A DNA stretch of 39,708 nucleotides from Pseudomonadales bacterium (GCA_028279115.1 JANQSV010000159.1:1-39708), one strand, 5' to 3'; numbered from the stretch's first letter, positions 15,750-24,032 are shown. Numbers and translations are program-made. Notes: generated by a model from the letters alone, not told the origin.

Positions 15750-16850
15750 TCAATCCAGCCGCTTGCTGAAGCGGAGCACCGCGAGCGTCAGGGCGACCGC
15801 CGTGAAAATGGCGAGGGCGGCGAGTTCCTGCATCATCAATGAGACATCGGCGCCGCGCAGGATGATGCCGCGGATGAGCCTGTTGAAATGTGTCAGCGGC
15901 AGGACCTCGGCGATGTACTGGGCGATCTCGGGCATGCCTTCGAAGGGAAACATGAAACCCGAAAGCAGGATCGAAGGCAGGAAGAAAAAGAAGGTCATCT
16001 GCATGGCCTGAAACTGGGTCGCGGCGACCGTGGAAATCAGCAGGCCCAACGACAGATTGGCGGAAATGAATACCAGCGACACGGCCAGCACCTGCCATTC
16101 GCTGCCCATGATCGGCACCGAGAAAATCGTGCGGCCCAGCGCGAGAATGATGACGAGCTGGATCAGCCCGATGACGATGTAGGGAACGATCTTCCCGAGC
16201 ATCAGTTCCACCGTCCGCACCGGCGTGTTGATCAGCAATTCGAGATTGCCGCGTTCGCGCTCGCGCACGATGGCGATCCCGGTGAACAGCACCATGGTCA
16301 TGGTCAATACGACGCCGACGAGGCTGGGCACGATATTCACGGCCGAACGCCGCTCGGGATTGTAGTAATTGCGCACTTCGATCATGCGCTGCCGCTCCTG
16401 CAGGCCCGTCTGGGAATCGAAGCGCACCGGAATCGTGGCGAGCTGTTCCGCCACGCCGAGAATGATCGGATCCGTGCCGTCGACGAGCAGTTGCAGCGCC
16501 GGGCGGTCGCGGGCTATCACCCGGCGGTCGAAATCGTCTGGAATGGCGATGCCTACCGAGACCGCCCCCGAATCGAGCAGCCGGGTCAGTTCCTCCGCGC
16601 TCGCGAGACGCTGACGCAGCACGACCACCTGGGTTGCGCTCATGTCGGCGAGTAGCTGGCGGGAGAGATGGCTGTCGGCTTCGTCGACGTATGCCGCGCT
16701 CAGATTGCGCACATCGGTATTGATGGCGTAGCCGAACAGCAGCAACTGGATCAGCGGGATGCCGACGATCATGCCGAAGGTGAGCCGGTCCCTCGACAGT
16801 TGCAGCAACTCCTTGTGCATGATGGCGAAGATGCGGACCAACGATCTCAT
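15750..16850 (-). CDS. ABC-2 type transporter permease
   Basis: A 366-residue inner-membrane permease. One membrane segment near the N-terminus (about 22-42) is followed by a large extracytoplasmic domain and then five hydrophobic helices in the C-terminal half, the layout of ABC-2 permeases of the YhhJ/YhiH and drug or lipid exporter kind. The ABC ATPase gene ends 10 bases upstream and the HlyD-like lipoprotein precedes that, so the three form one exporter operon. The last codons carry the 20-base repeat shared with the left edge of the defence island. Only one permease gene is present, so it probably works as a homodimer. The substrate is unknown. Confidence 0.9.
   Translation of the reverse strand: MRSLVRIFAIMHKELLQLSRDRLTFGMIVGIPLIQLLLFGYAINTDVRNLSAAYVDEADSHLSRQLLADMSATQVVVLRQRLASAEELTRLLDSGAVSVGIAIPDDFDRRVIARDRPALQLLVDGTDPIILGVAEQLATIPVRFDSQTGLQERQRMIEVRNYYNPERRSAVNIVPSLVGVVLTMTMVLFTGIAIVRERERGNLELLINTPVRTVELMLGKIVPYIVIGLIQLVIILALGRTIFSVPIMGSEWQVLAVSLVFISANLSLGLLISTVAATQFQAMQMTFFFFLPSILLSGFMFPFEGMPEIAQYIAEVLPLTHFNRLIRGIILRGADVSLMMQELAALAIFTAVALTLAVLRFSKRLD
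15756..15775 (+). repeat. Right copy of the 20-base direct repeat, in the 3' end of the ABC permease gene
   Basis: Identical to 3011-3030. Read on the minus strand it codes for the permease C-terminus (F-S-K-R-L), and the terminal Asp codon and TGA follow at 15750-15755. Integration at the 3' end of a gene with duplication of the gene end is common for genomic islands. The region between 15648 and 15749 holds no gene and no clear terminator. Confidence 0.6.
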
Positions 16851-16860
16851 GAAAGGAATC

Positions 16861-17829
16861 TCATGAATCCGCCTCTACAACTTTCGCGGACCGGGCTTCG
16901 CGCAACTCGGTCACGGCAACGAAGATGTCCTCGATATCGGGAAACACCTGGTCGACCTGGGCCGCGATGCCCGCGCGGCGCAGGGCCTGGTCGACGATTG
17001 CGGCCGGCTGGGGAATCTGTTTCGGAATCTGCGCCCGCAGCTTCGAGCCGAGCCGGGTCAGGCTGACGATTTGCGCAACGTCGTGCAAGGCCAGATGCGC
17101 CGCGTCCGCATCGGGCGCACGCGCTTCTATCACATGGGTGTCGATATTCTCGCCCAGCCGGCGCGGCGAACCGTCGGCCACTTTCACGCCCCGGTCGAGT
17201 ATCGCCAGATTGTGGCAGCGCACGGCTTCGTCCATGTAATGCGTGGAGACGAGAATCGTCGTGCCCTGCTCGGCGAGTTCGAACAGAGCTTCCCAGAAAT
17301 CGCGGCGATTGCTCGGATCCACCGCGCTGGTCGGCTCGTCGAGCAGCAACAGGTGCGGCCGATGCATGGTCGCCGCGGCAAGCGCGAGGCGTTGCTTCTG
17401 CCCGCCGCTCAAGGTGCCCGCGCGTTGCCGCTCCCGGCCCTTGAGATTGAAGCGGCCGAGGAGTTCGTCCATGCGCCGGCGGCGTTCCCGCCGGGGAATG
17501 GCGTAGACCTCGCCGATGAATTGCAGGTTTTCCCGCACGCCCAGGTCTTCGTAGAGCGAGAAACGCTGGGTCATGTAGCCGATTCGCTGTTTGAGCGCTT
17601 CCGAATCGCGGCCGGCGTCGAGCCCGAGTACGTTGGCCTGGCCGGAACTCGGCGTCAGCAGTCCGCAAAGCATGCGTATGGTGGTCGATTTGCCCGAGCC
17701 GTTGGGGCCGAGAAAGCCGTAGATCTTGCCGGAGGGAACGTCGAGATCGACTTCATTGACCGCGACGAGGGCCCCAAAGCGCCGGGTCAGCCCGCGCGCC
17801 TGGATAGCGAATTCGCCGTTACCCTGCAT
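16861..17829 (-). CDS. ABC transporter ATP-binding protein
   Basis: The 322-residue ATPase of the exporter. Walker A G-P-N-G-S-G-K-S-T is at 41-49, the signature L-S-G-G-Q at 140-144, Walker B L-L-L-L-D-E-P-T at 160-167, and the switch histidine in S-T-H-Y-M-D-E-A. After the 220-residue core there is an extra C-terminal domain, as in DrrA and CcmA-like exporters. It starts 20 bases after the lipoprotein gene ends and stops 10 bases before the permease starts. Confidence 0.94.
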   Translation of the reverse strand: MQGNGEFAIQARGLTRRFGALVAVNEVDLDVPSGKIYGFLGPNGSGKSTTIRMLCGLLTPSSGQANVLGLDAGRDSEALKQRIGYMTQRFSLYEDLGVRENLQFIGEVYAIPRRERRRRMDELLGRFNLKGRERQRAGTLSGGQKQRLALAAATMHRPHLLLLDEPTSAVDPSNRRDFWEALFELAEQGTTILVSTHYMDEAVRCHNLAILDRGVKVADGSPRRLGENIDTHVIEARAPDADAAHLALHDVAQIVSLTRLGSKLRAQIPKQIPQPAAIVDQALRRAGIAAQVDQVFPDIEDIFVAVTELREARSAKVVEADS

Positions 17830-17849
17830 CTTTCAATGGATGAAATTGT

Positions 17850-18809
17850 TCAATCATTGGTAAAAAGCGCTTGGACCGGAAGACCTTCCGGCAAGCGCTC
17901 GGGCAGGTCGGGCATGCGCACTTCTGCGAGAAAGGACAGCCGTCCGCGATCCCGCTCGGTGAGCGCGAAATACGGCGTGAAACTCGCCTCGGCGGCAATG
18001 CGGCGAATCGTCCCGGTCAACGGCTGTTCGATGCCGTCGACGGCGATGCGCATGGTGCTGCCTACCCGCAATCCCGCACGCAACGGTTCGGGAATGTAAA
18101 CCCGGGCGTATGGCTGGTCGCCGGTCAACAGCACGGCGACCACGTCGCCCGGACGCGGACGTTCGCCGACTTCAAAGGGCAGTGTGTCGACCACTCCGTC
18201 CACCGGCGCCGCCACATGCAGGCGTTCGCGGTCGAGCTTGAGCGAATCGAGTTGGGCTCCGGCCTGGCCGAGCAGGCCTCGGGTCTGTTCGATCTGCTCC
18301 GGCCGCGTGCCCGCTTCGAGCTCCGCCAGCCGCGCCGAGACGATTTCGATTCTGGCGCCGGCGGACTCGAGCAGGTTGCGCGCCTGGTCGACGCTTTCCT
18401 CCGAAGTCAGGTTGCGTTCGCGCAAGCCCGTCAGCCGGTTCAGTTCGCGCTCGCGGAAATCGCGCTCGATCTCGGCTTCGAGCAGACTGGCGCGGGTGGC
18501 TTCGATGGTCTCTATCCGCGGACCGTTGACCTGCTCTTCGAGCTGCGCTTCGATACGGGCGATATTTGCCTGGCCCTCGCGAATGCGGATGTCGAGCCGC
18601 GCGGTGTCCTGCCGCAGGATCAGCGCGCCGGCGGCAAGCGCATCGCCTTCGAGCGATGCGATTTCGACGATGGGTTCATTCGATTCGGCGACGACCTCGA
18701 CCCGGTCGGATTCGAGCTGCCCGTACGCCTGTAACGGCGGCTCCTCGCAGCCGGCCAGCGCGAGCAGGGGTACAAGGAAGAAGCCCTGCCAAATCTTCAT
18801 CCCCCACAT
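17850..18809 (-). CDS. HlyD-like periplasmic adaptor lipoprotein of the ABC exporter
   Basis: A 319-residue membrane fusion protein that would link the ABC exporter to the outer membrane. The N-terminus is a lipoprotein signal ending L-A-L-A-G-C-E-E, so the protein is lipid-anchored. The central part (about 90-190) is a long alpha-helical hairpin rich in Glu, Arg and Leu, flanked by the two halves of a lipoyl/barrel-sandwich domain (E-S-N-E-P-I-V-E-I and V-A-A-P-V-D-G-V-V). ATG codons at 18809 and 18800 are both possible; neither has a good ribosome binding site. A small inverted repeat, cacatt-t-aatgtg, covers the start at 18805-18817. It lies 23 bases after the outer-membrane barrel gene on the same strand. 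Confidence 0.88.
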   Translation of the reverse strand: MWGMKIWQGFFLVPLLALAGCEEPPLQAYGQLESDRVEVVAESNEPIVEIASLEGDALAAGALILRQDTARLDIRIREGQANIARIEAQLEEQVNGPRIETIEATRASLLEAEIERDFRERELNRLTGLRERNLTSEESVDQARNLLESAGARIEIVSARLAELEAGTRPEQIEQTRGLLGQAGAQLDSLKLDRERLHVAAPVDGVVDTLPFEVGERPRPGDVVAVLLTGDQPYARVYIPEPLRAGLRVGSTMRIAVDGIEQPLTGTIRRIAAEASFTPYFALTERDRGRLSFLAEVRMPDLPERLPEGLPVQALFTND

Positions 18810-18832
18810 TTAATGTGAGGCGGTGCGGGATG

Positions 18833-19765
18833 TCAAAAGCTGAAGCGAATGCCCGCGACCAGGGAAACTCCGCCGATGTCGTCCAGCTTATCCGGCGTGG
18901 ACGTGATAACGGGCAGAAGCGACAGCGACGGGATGGGTCCGAGTTGACCGGGCCCCAGGTTCGACACTTCGGAAGCCTCGAACCGGCTCCAGCGCAGGCT
19001 GGCGAACGCGGTGGTCCGATCCGAAAGTTCGCGGTCGATTCCCGCCATGAATTGATAACCCAGCACATTGTCGCTCGCTTCGGCGTCGAGAACCGTCCGG
19101 TTCGCGAAAGAAAAAATTTCCGGAATGAACGGCACGCCCGGGCCTTCGCCCGGGTCGATCGGCAGTGGGCGGAATATCAACTCGCTGCCTTCCAATCTGT
19201 ACCGGTACCGGATTCGAGCCATTCCGACTCCGAGCCCGAGAAAGGGTCTCCAGGCGACGCCGGTGCGGAAACTGTAGAAGGCGTTGACAAAAAGCTGTTG
19301 CGAGTTGAGCCGGGAAATTTCATGTTTCGGGTTTTCCCGCGGAAAGCCGAGGGGAAATCCGAAAATGCCTCCCGGCGCGCCAAAGTCCACGCCGCTGAAC
19401 TGCTCCACCAATGGCAACACCGGTTGCGGCAGCGGCCGCCCGCCGTGTTCGCGGCCCGAATACTCCAGTTCCAGCCGCCAGTTTTCCCATTCGAACCCAA
19501 CGCTGGCCGAACCCGCGAGCGAATTTTCCAGATCGAATTCGGCGCTTCGGAGATCGCCCCAGGATCGGCCGCTGCAGAAATCGACGGAGCCGACAAAGCC
19601 GGCGGCATTCGAGCAAGTCGAAGCTCCCGGCACCAAAGAGTTCATTTCAACCTGCTCTTCCGCAATCCCCAACCCGAGCGAGACATATGTCTCGGCGGCA
19701 TTGGCGCCGCTCATCAGGAATGCGGAACTCACGGCGGCAAGTGTCGTCAATCGTAGCTTCTTCAT
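18833..19765 (-). CDS. Outer-membrane beta-barrel protein
   Basis: A 310-residue exported protein with a clear Sec signal peptide (M-K-K-L-R-L, hydrophobic core, cut near S-G-A-N-A). The rest alternates aromatic and polar residues in strands and closes with G-V-S-L-V-A-G-I-R-F-S-F, a terminal Phe as expected for barrel assembly by the BAM complex. Its size suits an eight-stranded OmpA/OmpW-like barrel with long loops. It is not a TolC-type channel, although it precedes the exporter genes. A run of G about 5 bases before ATG 19765 supports the start. Two Cys near residues 32 and 44 may form a disulfide. Function unknown. Confidence 0.8.
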   Translation of the reverse strand: MKKLRLTTLAAVSSAFLMSGANAAETYVSLGLGIAEEQVEMNSLVPGASTCSNAAGFVGSVDFCSGRSWGDLRSAEFDLENSLAGSASVGFEWENWRLELEYSGREHGGRPLPQPVLPLVEQFSGVDFGAPGGIFGFPLGFPRENPKHEISRLNSQQLFVNAFYSFRTGVAWRPFLGLGVGMARIRYRYRLEGSELIFRPLPIDPGEGPGVPFIPEIFSFANRTVLDAEASDNVLGYQFMAGIDRELSDRTTAFASLRWSRFEASEVSNLGPGQLGPIPSLSLLPVITSTPDKLDDIGGVSLVAGIRFSF

Positions 19766-19863
19766 GAAAACCCCCCTTTTCTACAAAGGACGATCAGCAC
19801 GATGTCCTTGATAAATCGGCATTGCTGAACAAGAGCTTAAGAAGCCGGATTCCGCCCGCGTGC

Positions 19864-19869
19864 TACAAT
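19864..19869 (+). promoter_or_regulatory. Possible -10 box for the NnrU-like gene
   Basis: The hexamer tacaat matches the sigma-70 -10 consensus at five of six bases and lies 27 bases before the ATG at 19896, with aaggagg at 19881-19887 as the ribosome binding site. No good -35 box stands at 17 bases, so confidence is limited. The 130-base gap is divergent between the barrel gene and this gene and should hold promoters for both. Confidence 0.35.
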
Positions 19870-19895
19870 GCCTGTCCCCGTAAGGAGGCGGCCGC

Positions 19896-20456
19896 ATGAC
19901 TGTTCTCGTCCTCGGATTGATCCTTTTTCTCCTACCCCACATGTTACGGGAATTCGGCCTGCGCGAGGCGCTCGCCGGCCGCTTTCCCTCGCCCGGTGCG
20001 TACAAGGGCGCCTACAGCCTGACCGCCCTGCTCGGATTCGCGCTGATAATCTGGGGCAAGTCCATCGCGCCGTTCGTCATGATCTGGGAGCCGCCTTTCG
20101 GCCTGCGCAATATCTCGTATTACCTGATGTTGCCGGTTTTCTGGCTGTTGCTGGCGAGCTTCCTGCCGATGTCCGGGATTCGGCGCAGTGCGCGCAACCC
20201 CATGGTGCTCGGCGTGACTCTCTGGGGCGCGGCGCACCTTTGGACCAACGGCGACCTCGCCTCGATGCTGCTGTTCGGCGGCTTCACCTTGTGGGGCGCC
20301 GTAAAGTTCGTGACGCTGTGGGGACGCACCGCGGTTCCCGAATACAAGTTCCGCATCGTCATCTGGGACATCGTCAGCGGTGTGCTCGGCATGGCGGTAT
20401 ATTGGGCCGTGTTCATCTTCCATGGCGACCTGTTCGGAGTGGGCCTCGTCCTGTGA
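19896..20456 (+). CDS. NnrU-like integral membrane protein
   Basis: A 186-residue inner-membrane protein with five to six hydrophobic helices. It matches the NnrU family, named for a gene linked to denitrification in Rhodobacter and related to isoprenylcysteine methyltransferase-like folds: L-P-H-M-L-R-E near the start, R-N-P-M-V-L-G-V with G-A-A-H-L-W-T-N-G-D near residues 108-130, and F-R-I-V-I-W-D near 150. The motif N-P-M-x6-W-G-x-A-H-L is the family hallmark. A strong aaggagg sets the start. The stop overlaps the start of the next gene (GTGA). No nitrogen-oxide genes are nearby, so a role in denitrification is not supported here. Confidence 0.85.
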   Translation: MTVLVLGLILFLLPHMLREFGLREALAGRFPSPGAYKGAYSLTALLGFALIIWGKSIAPFVMIWEPPFGLRNISYYLMLPVFWLLLASFLPMSGIRRSARNPMVLGVTLWGAAHLWTNGDLASMLLFGGFTLWGAVKFVTLWGRTAVPEYKFRIVIWDIVSGVLGMAVYWAVFIFHGDLFGVGLVL

Positions 20457-20830
20457 GAGTTCTGACGCTCGCGCTACTGTTGGCTCTGGGCTCGCAGGCG
20501 CGGGCCGCCGAAGACTACGCGCATTACTGGAATGGCGTCTGGAACGCCGAGGGTACGCTGTTTTCGGTGGAAGTGACGGTTACGGACGGCCGCGTCGAAT
20601 TGCGCCAGCTCGAATCCCTCGGCTTTCAGTGGTCGAGTTCCGCGGGCAGGGTGGCGGGGTCGATAATGGAGTTCGAAGTCGACTACGCCGGCGTGTCGGG
20701 CGTGATCCGCGCCCGGCTCGAAGACGCGAGCACGGCCATCGTATTCGCCCGCACCTGCGTGCCCGACTTCATGGTCGTCTGCGTCCTCGCGCGGGACCGC
20801 CAGGCGAGATTCCGCAAGATCAGCGACTGA
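20453..20830 (+). CDS. Small secreted protein of unknown function
   Basis: A 125-residue protein not recognised as a known family. It starts at GTG 20453 inside the upstream stop (GTGA), so it is probably co-translated with the NnrU-like gene. The first 20 residues are a clean Sec signal (L-T-L-A-L-L-L-A-L-G, then Q-A-R-A-A). The mature part looks like a small beta-rich domain: G-T-L-F-S-V-E-V-T-V-T-D-G-R-V-E-L-R-Q-L. Two Cys near residues 103 and 110 could pair. The gene overlaps the convergent cytochrome gene by 11 bases at the 3' end. Confidence 0.7.
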   Translation: MRVLTLALLLALGSQARAAEDYAHYWNGVWNAEGTLFSVEVTVTDGRVELRQLESLGFQWSSSAGRVAGSIMEFEVDYAGVSGVIRARLEDASTAIVFARTCVPDFMVVCVLARDRQARFRKISD

Positions 20831-21419
20831 CTTCCCCGCAATTGTCCTGGCTTTGGCGGATATAGGCGATGATCTTCCAGACGTCGCTGTCGCCCTCGGG
20901 AAAATTCTCGCCGAAACCGACCATGCGCGTATCCGGTACGCCTTCCTTGATGATGCGGAAGATTTCCGCGTTGTCCTGCGCGTGGGTCCATTGGCAATCG
21001 AACAGGAACAGCGCATCGGCCTGGTCTGGCTCCTCCTTGATCAGGTTGTGGCAGAAGCTGACGCAGGAGCCGAGAAACAGGTCCTGGCCTCTCCGCAAGG
21101 CGGCGGGGTCGTTCATGTAGCCGGCGACAATGAACTCCGGGGTCGACAGCGGCGGGGGCGATTGTGACTGGGGCGCCGGCGTCGTTTCGCTTTCCCCGCA
21201 GGAAACCAAAACGGAAAACGCCAGGACCAGTAACAACAGACCGCCGGTTCTCGCTTTGCCAACGAGATTCTGCGACTTCGCTTCGCTTCGCGCAGAATGA
21301 CGGGGTGGGGGCGCTTCGCTTCGCGCAGAATGACGGGGTGAGAAACGGTCATCCTGCGCGCAGTCGCAGGATCTCGTCGCCAATCCGGGAATTACCGGCA
21401 AGGGGCGGGATTTGTTCAT
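20820..21419 (-). CDS. c-type cytochrome lipoprotein with an unusual CX3CH haem motif
   Basis: A 199-residue frame. The C-terminal 100 residues are a small class-I-like cytochrome: haem motif C119-V-S-F-C123-H124, with three residues between the Cys instead of two, a likely axial Met166 in D-T-R-M-V-G-F, and the closing helix V-W-K-I-I-A-Y-I-R-Q. Before it, residues 57-74 form a hydrophobic stretch ending L-V-S-C, a lipobox. The first 57 residues are odd: they are encoded largely by copies of a hairpin repeat (21263-21376) and show the repeated translation R-H-S-A-R-S-E-A. The ATG at 21419 overlaps the stop of the MMPL gene (TGATG), and no other ATG, GTG or TTG lies between the repeats and the lipobox helix. 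An electron carrier role is inferred. Confidence 0.75.
   Translation of the reverse strand: MNKSRPLPVIPGLATRSCDCAQDDRFSPRHSARSEAPPPRHSARSEAKSQNLVGKARTGGLLLLVLAFSVLVSCGESETTPAPQSQSPPPLSTPEFIVAGYMNDPAALRRGQDLFLGSCVSFCHNLIKEEPDQADALFLFDCQWTHAQDNAEIFRIIKEGVPDTRMVGFGENFPEGDSDVWKIIAYIRQSQDNCGEVSR
21263..21376. repeat. Cluster of three hairpin repeats inside the cytochrome gene
   Basis: Copy one (21263-21302) has arms attctgcg and cgcagaat around a c/t/g-rich loop. Copy two (about 21311-21340) repeats the run cttcgcttcgcgcagaatga. Copy three (21347-21376) is in the opposite direction with arms atcctgcg and cgcaggat. A fourth relative occurs at 32295-32324. They share a core gtcatycygcgcgaag and a tail gtcgcrgratctcg and look like a dispersed REP/MITE-like family. 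Confidence 0.75.
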
Positions 21420-23890
21420 CAGGCGGTTTCCGGTCCCAGCGGCTTGAAAGTCGCGAGCAATTGCGGCAACAGGGTCAGCGATCCCGTGAGGGCGACCAGC
21501 ATGGCCAGGCTCGTCAGGAGGCCGAATATGCCGGTTGGAATGAAATTCGACAAGACCAGAATCGAAAATCCGGCGACGATCGTCATCGAAGTGAAATACA
21601 TCGCGCGGCCGATGCTGTCGTGGCAGTAATACATGGTCTTGCGATAGTTCCCGAACCGCGGGAATACGCGCCGGAACCGATACATGTAGTGAATCGTGTT
21701 ATCGACGCCGATGCCCACCGACACCGCCGCAATGGTAATCGTCATGATGTCGAGCGGAATATCGAGCCAGCCCATGATGCCGAGCACAAGCGAGGCGGCG
21801 ATGGCGTTTGGAACGATGCAAAGCACCGCTATCAGCAGCGAGCGGAACAGCACCAGGAACATCAGCATGATGGCGAACATGACCACGCCGAGCGTGAGAA
21901 TCTGGGACTGGAACAGGCTTTGCAGCACGTTGTTGTACATCACCAGCAAACCGGTCAGGCGCACCTGGTCGGGCTCGAAGCCGAACTCCTCTTCGAGCCC
22001 CGCCTCGACCCGTTGCAATAGTTCATTGCGATTCAGATCCGGCGCCGATTCGCGCACGCGCACGTTGAAGCGCAATTCGCTGTCGTCGATTCGCACGAAG
22101 GGGTCGAGCACCGCTTCGCGCAAGGTTTGCGGAATGCGGTTGTACATCACCGCCCAGAGCAGGCCGTCCACCGGTTCGTAGTCATTCAGTTGCTCGGCGA
22201 GTTGCACGACGGCGCCCAGCGACAGCACCTTGCCGGTATAGGGGTCGGCGTCGAGATATTCGTGAATCGCCTTGACTTCGGCCATGCGCGGGGCGGTGAA
22301 CCAATAAGCGTCGTCGGATTCGCCACCGAAATCGCCGCTGCCGAAGTCGTCGGCAAATTCGTCTTCGAATACGGCTTCCTCCTCCGGCAATCTGACGATG
22401 GCGTCGAAGGACAAGGTGCCGCCAAGTTGTTCGTCGATCAGGCTCATGCCCTGGTTGATCTCGGTCGATTCTCGGAAGTAGTCGATGAAACTGTTCTCGA
22501 CCCGCAGCCGGGTCAGGCCGGTGACGCCGACGATCAGGATCAGCGCGTAAATCACGAACACCCAGCCGCGCAACTTGTCGGTCAGCCGGGCCAGGGCCGA
22601 AGTCAGGTTCAGACGCAGATCGGAGGATAGCCGGGAGCGTTCCGCCGGCAGCGTCGACATGATCGACGGAAACAGCGTGAAGGCGACGATCAGCGCCGTG
22701 GCGACTCCCATCATCATCATCCAGCCGAAGGTAATGATCGGCAGAATGCCGCTGACGATGAGCGAGCCGAAGGCGACTATCGTCGTCAATGCCGTATACA
22801 GGCAGGGCCGGAACATGCTCAACACGGCATGACGCAACATCTTGCCGTGCCGGCTGAAATGGCGGGTCGCTCGCAATTCGCGGTAACGCACGGTCAGATG
22901 CACAGTGAGCGAGATCGTGATGATCAGCAGCAGCGAGATGAAATTCGAGGAGACCACGGTTACGCGCCAGTCCATCAGCCCGAGCGTGCCCACCATGATC
23001 GTTCCCGCCGCGGCGCAGCAGATCAGCGGAATGGCGATGAATCGGACCTTGCGGAAGATCAGGCCGAGGGCGACGACGATGAGAATCAGCACGGCGATGC
23101 TGAAACTGCTCAGATCGCCCCGCACGAAGGAGATCAGATCGTCGGCGATCATCGGCGCGCCGCTGAGATGGATGCGGGCGCCGTCGCGATAGCGGTCGAG
23201 GGTTTCGCGCACGGCGGTAATCAGTTCGTGCTGTCTTTCGTTGACCGCGATGCTGTAATCCGCCCAAGCGGCTTCGACCTCGCTCAATTCCGCGAGACTC
23301 CCTGTGTCGATTTCCCCGTCGATCCGCAACTGGCGCAAGGCGCTGCGGCGGTCGAGCAATTCCCGCGCCCGCTGGTCGATTTCGATGTTGACCTGCATCC
23401 CGGCGCCGCGGCCGTCGGGGCTGATCAGCGCATCGACATAGATCGGGTTTGCCATCATTTCAACGCGCGCCGCCGCGAGATCGACGCCATCGTCGAGCAA
23501 GGTCAGATAGTCTTCGGATATCCCCGTCAGCGGCGTGTCGGCGAATACCGGCACGTTGAGGATGCTGTCCACCCGCTCGACGCGGTCGATCGCGAGCAGA
23601 TCGTTGTGCAGGCGATCCAGTTTTTCGAGTTCGATCCGGGTGAACAACTCGCCTTCGGGGATATAGGCGACGACGACGAACTCGCGGATGCCATAGCGGT
23701 TTTCCACCTGGCGGAAGAACTCCCAATCGGGATCGTTTTCCAGCAACAGGGAATCCGCCGAGGCGTCCAGCCTGAAGTACTGGGTGAACCAGGCGAAGAA
23801 GGCAACGACGAGCGCGGTGATCCCGATGACCAGCCAGGGTCTGCCAAACACCAGTTCGCCGTAGAGTCTGACAGCCCTCGAAGTCATCAA
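21419..23890 (-). CDS. MMPL/RND family exporter
   Basis: An 823-residue inner-membrane transporter of the RND superfamily, MMPL/HpnN-like branch, which often moves lipids or hydrophobic compounds. One N-terminal membrane helix (about 18-36) is followed by a large periplasmic loop (40-240), five helices (about 245-440), a second periplasmic loop (about 450-640) and six more helices to the end. This duplicated plan and the sterol-sensing-like motif G-V-D-N-T-I-H-Y in the second half are typical. Unlike AcrB-type pumps, it has no adaptor or TolC gene nearby. It is followed by the cytochrome lipoprotein with a one-base overlap. The substrate is unknown. Confidence 0.9.
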   Translation of the reverse strand: MMTSRAVRLYGELVFGRPWLVIGITALVVAFFAWFTQYFRLDASADSLLLENDPDWEFFRQVENRYGIREFVVVAYIPEGELFTRIELEKLDRLHNDLLAIDRVERVDSILNVPVFADTPLTGISEDYLTLLDDGVDLAAARVEMMANPIYVDALISPDGRGAGMQVNIEIDQRARELLDRRSALRQLRIDGEIDTGSLAELSEVEAAWADYSIAVNERQHELITAVRETLDRYRDGARIHLSGAPMIADDLISFVRGDLSSFSIAVLILIVVALGLIFRKVRFIAIPLICCAAAGTIMVGTLGLMDWRVTVVSSNFISLLLIITISLTVHLTVRYRELRATRHFSRHGKMLRHAVLSMFRPCLYTALTTIVAFGSLIVSGILPIITFGWMMMMGVATALIVAFTLFPSIMSTLPAERSRLSSDLRLNLTSALARLTDKLRGWVFVIYALILIVGVTGLTRLRVENSFIDYFRESTEINQGMSLIDEQLGGTLSFDAIVRLPEEEAVFEDEFADDFGSGDFGGESDDAYWFTAPRMAEVKAIHEYLDADPYTGKVLSLGAVVQLAEQLNDYEPVDGLLWAVMYNRIPQTLREAVLDPFVRIDDSELRFNVRVRESAPDLNRNELLQRVEAGLEEEFGFEPDQVRLTGLLVMYNNVLQSLFQSQILTLGVVMFAIMLMFLVLFRSLLIAVLCIVPNAIAASLVLGIMGWLDIPLDIMTITIAAVSVGIGVDNTIHYMYRFRRVFPRFGNYRKTMYYCHDSIGRAMYFTSMTIVAGFSILVLSNFIPTGIFGLLTSLAMLVALTGSLTLLPQLLATFKPLGPETA

Positions 23891-23906
23891 TGCTCAGCTT
23901 GCGCCG

Positions 23907-24032
23907 CTACCGGGGCTGCAGCTCGGCCTCCAGTTCCGGGGTGCGCGGCGTCTCCCAGTTCTGCCGCGCCGCCGCTGCCGCCGGCAGAGCCAGACAGGGC
24001 GCGGCGCCGAACATCTTGCGCATCAGGTTCAT
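23907..24032 (-). CDS. Possible 41-residue exported peptide upstream of the MMPL exporter
   Basis: A short frame from ATG 24032 with ggag 8 bases upstream. It starts M-N-L-M-R-K-M, has a hydrophobic Ala-rich stretch like a signal peptide, and ends with an acidic tail. Its stop is 16 bases before the MMPL gene on the same strand, so it could be a leader gene of that operon. No family is recognised, and chance is a fair alternative. Confidence 0.3.
   Translation of the reverse strand: MNLMRKMFGAAPCLALPAAAAARQNWETPRTPELEAELQPR

Noticed and set aside
3011-15775. Prophage or integrative element with its own recombinase
   Set aside because: No integrase, transposase, capsid, conjugation or replication gene is present in the interval, so only the repeat-bounded island is claimed.
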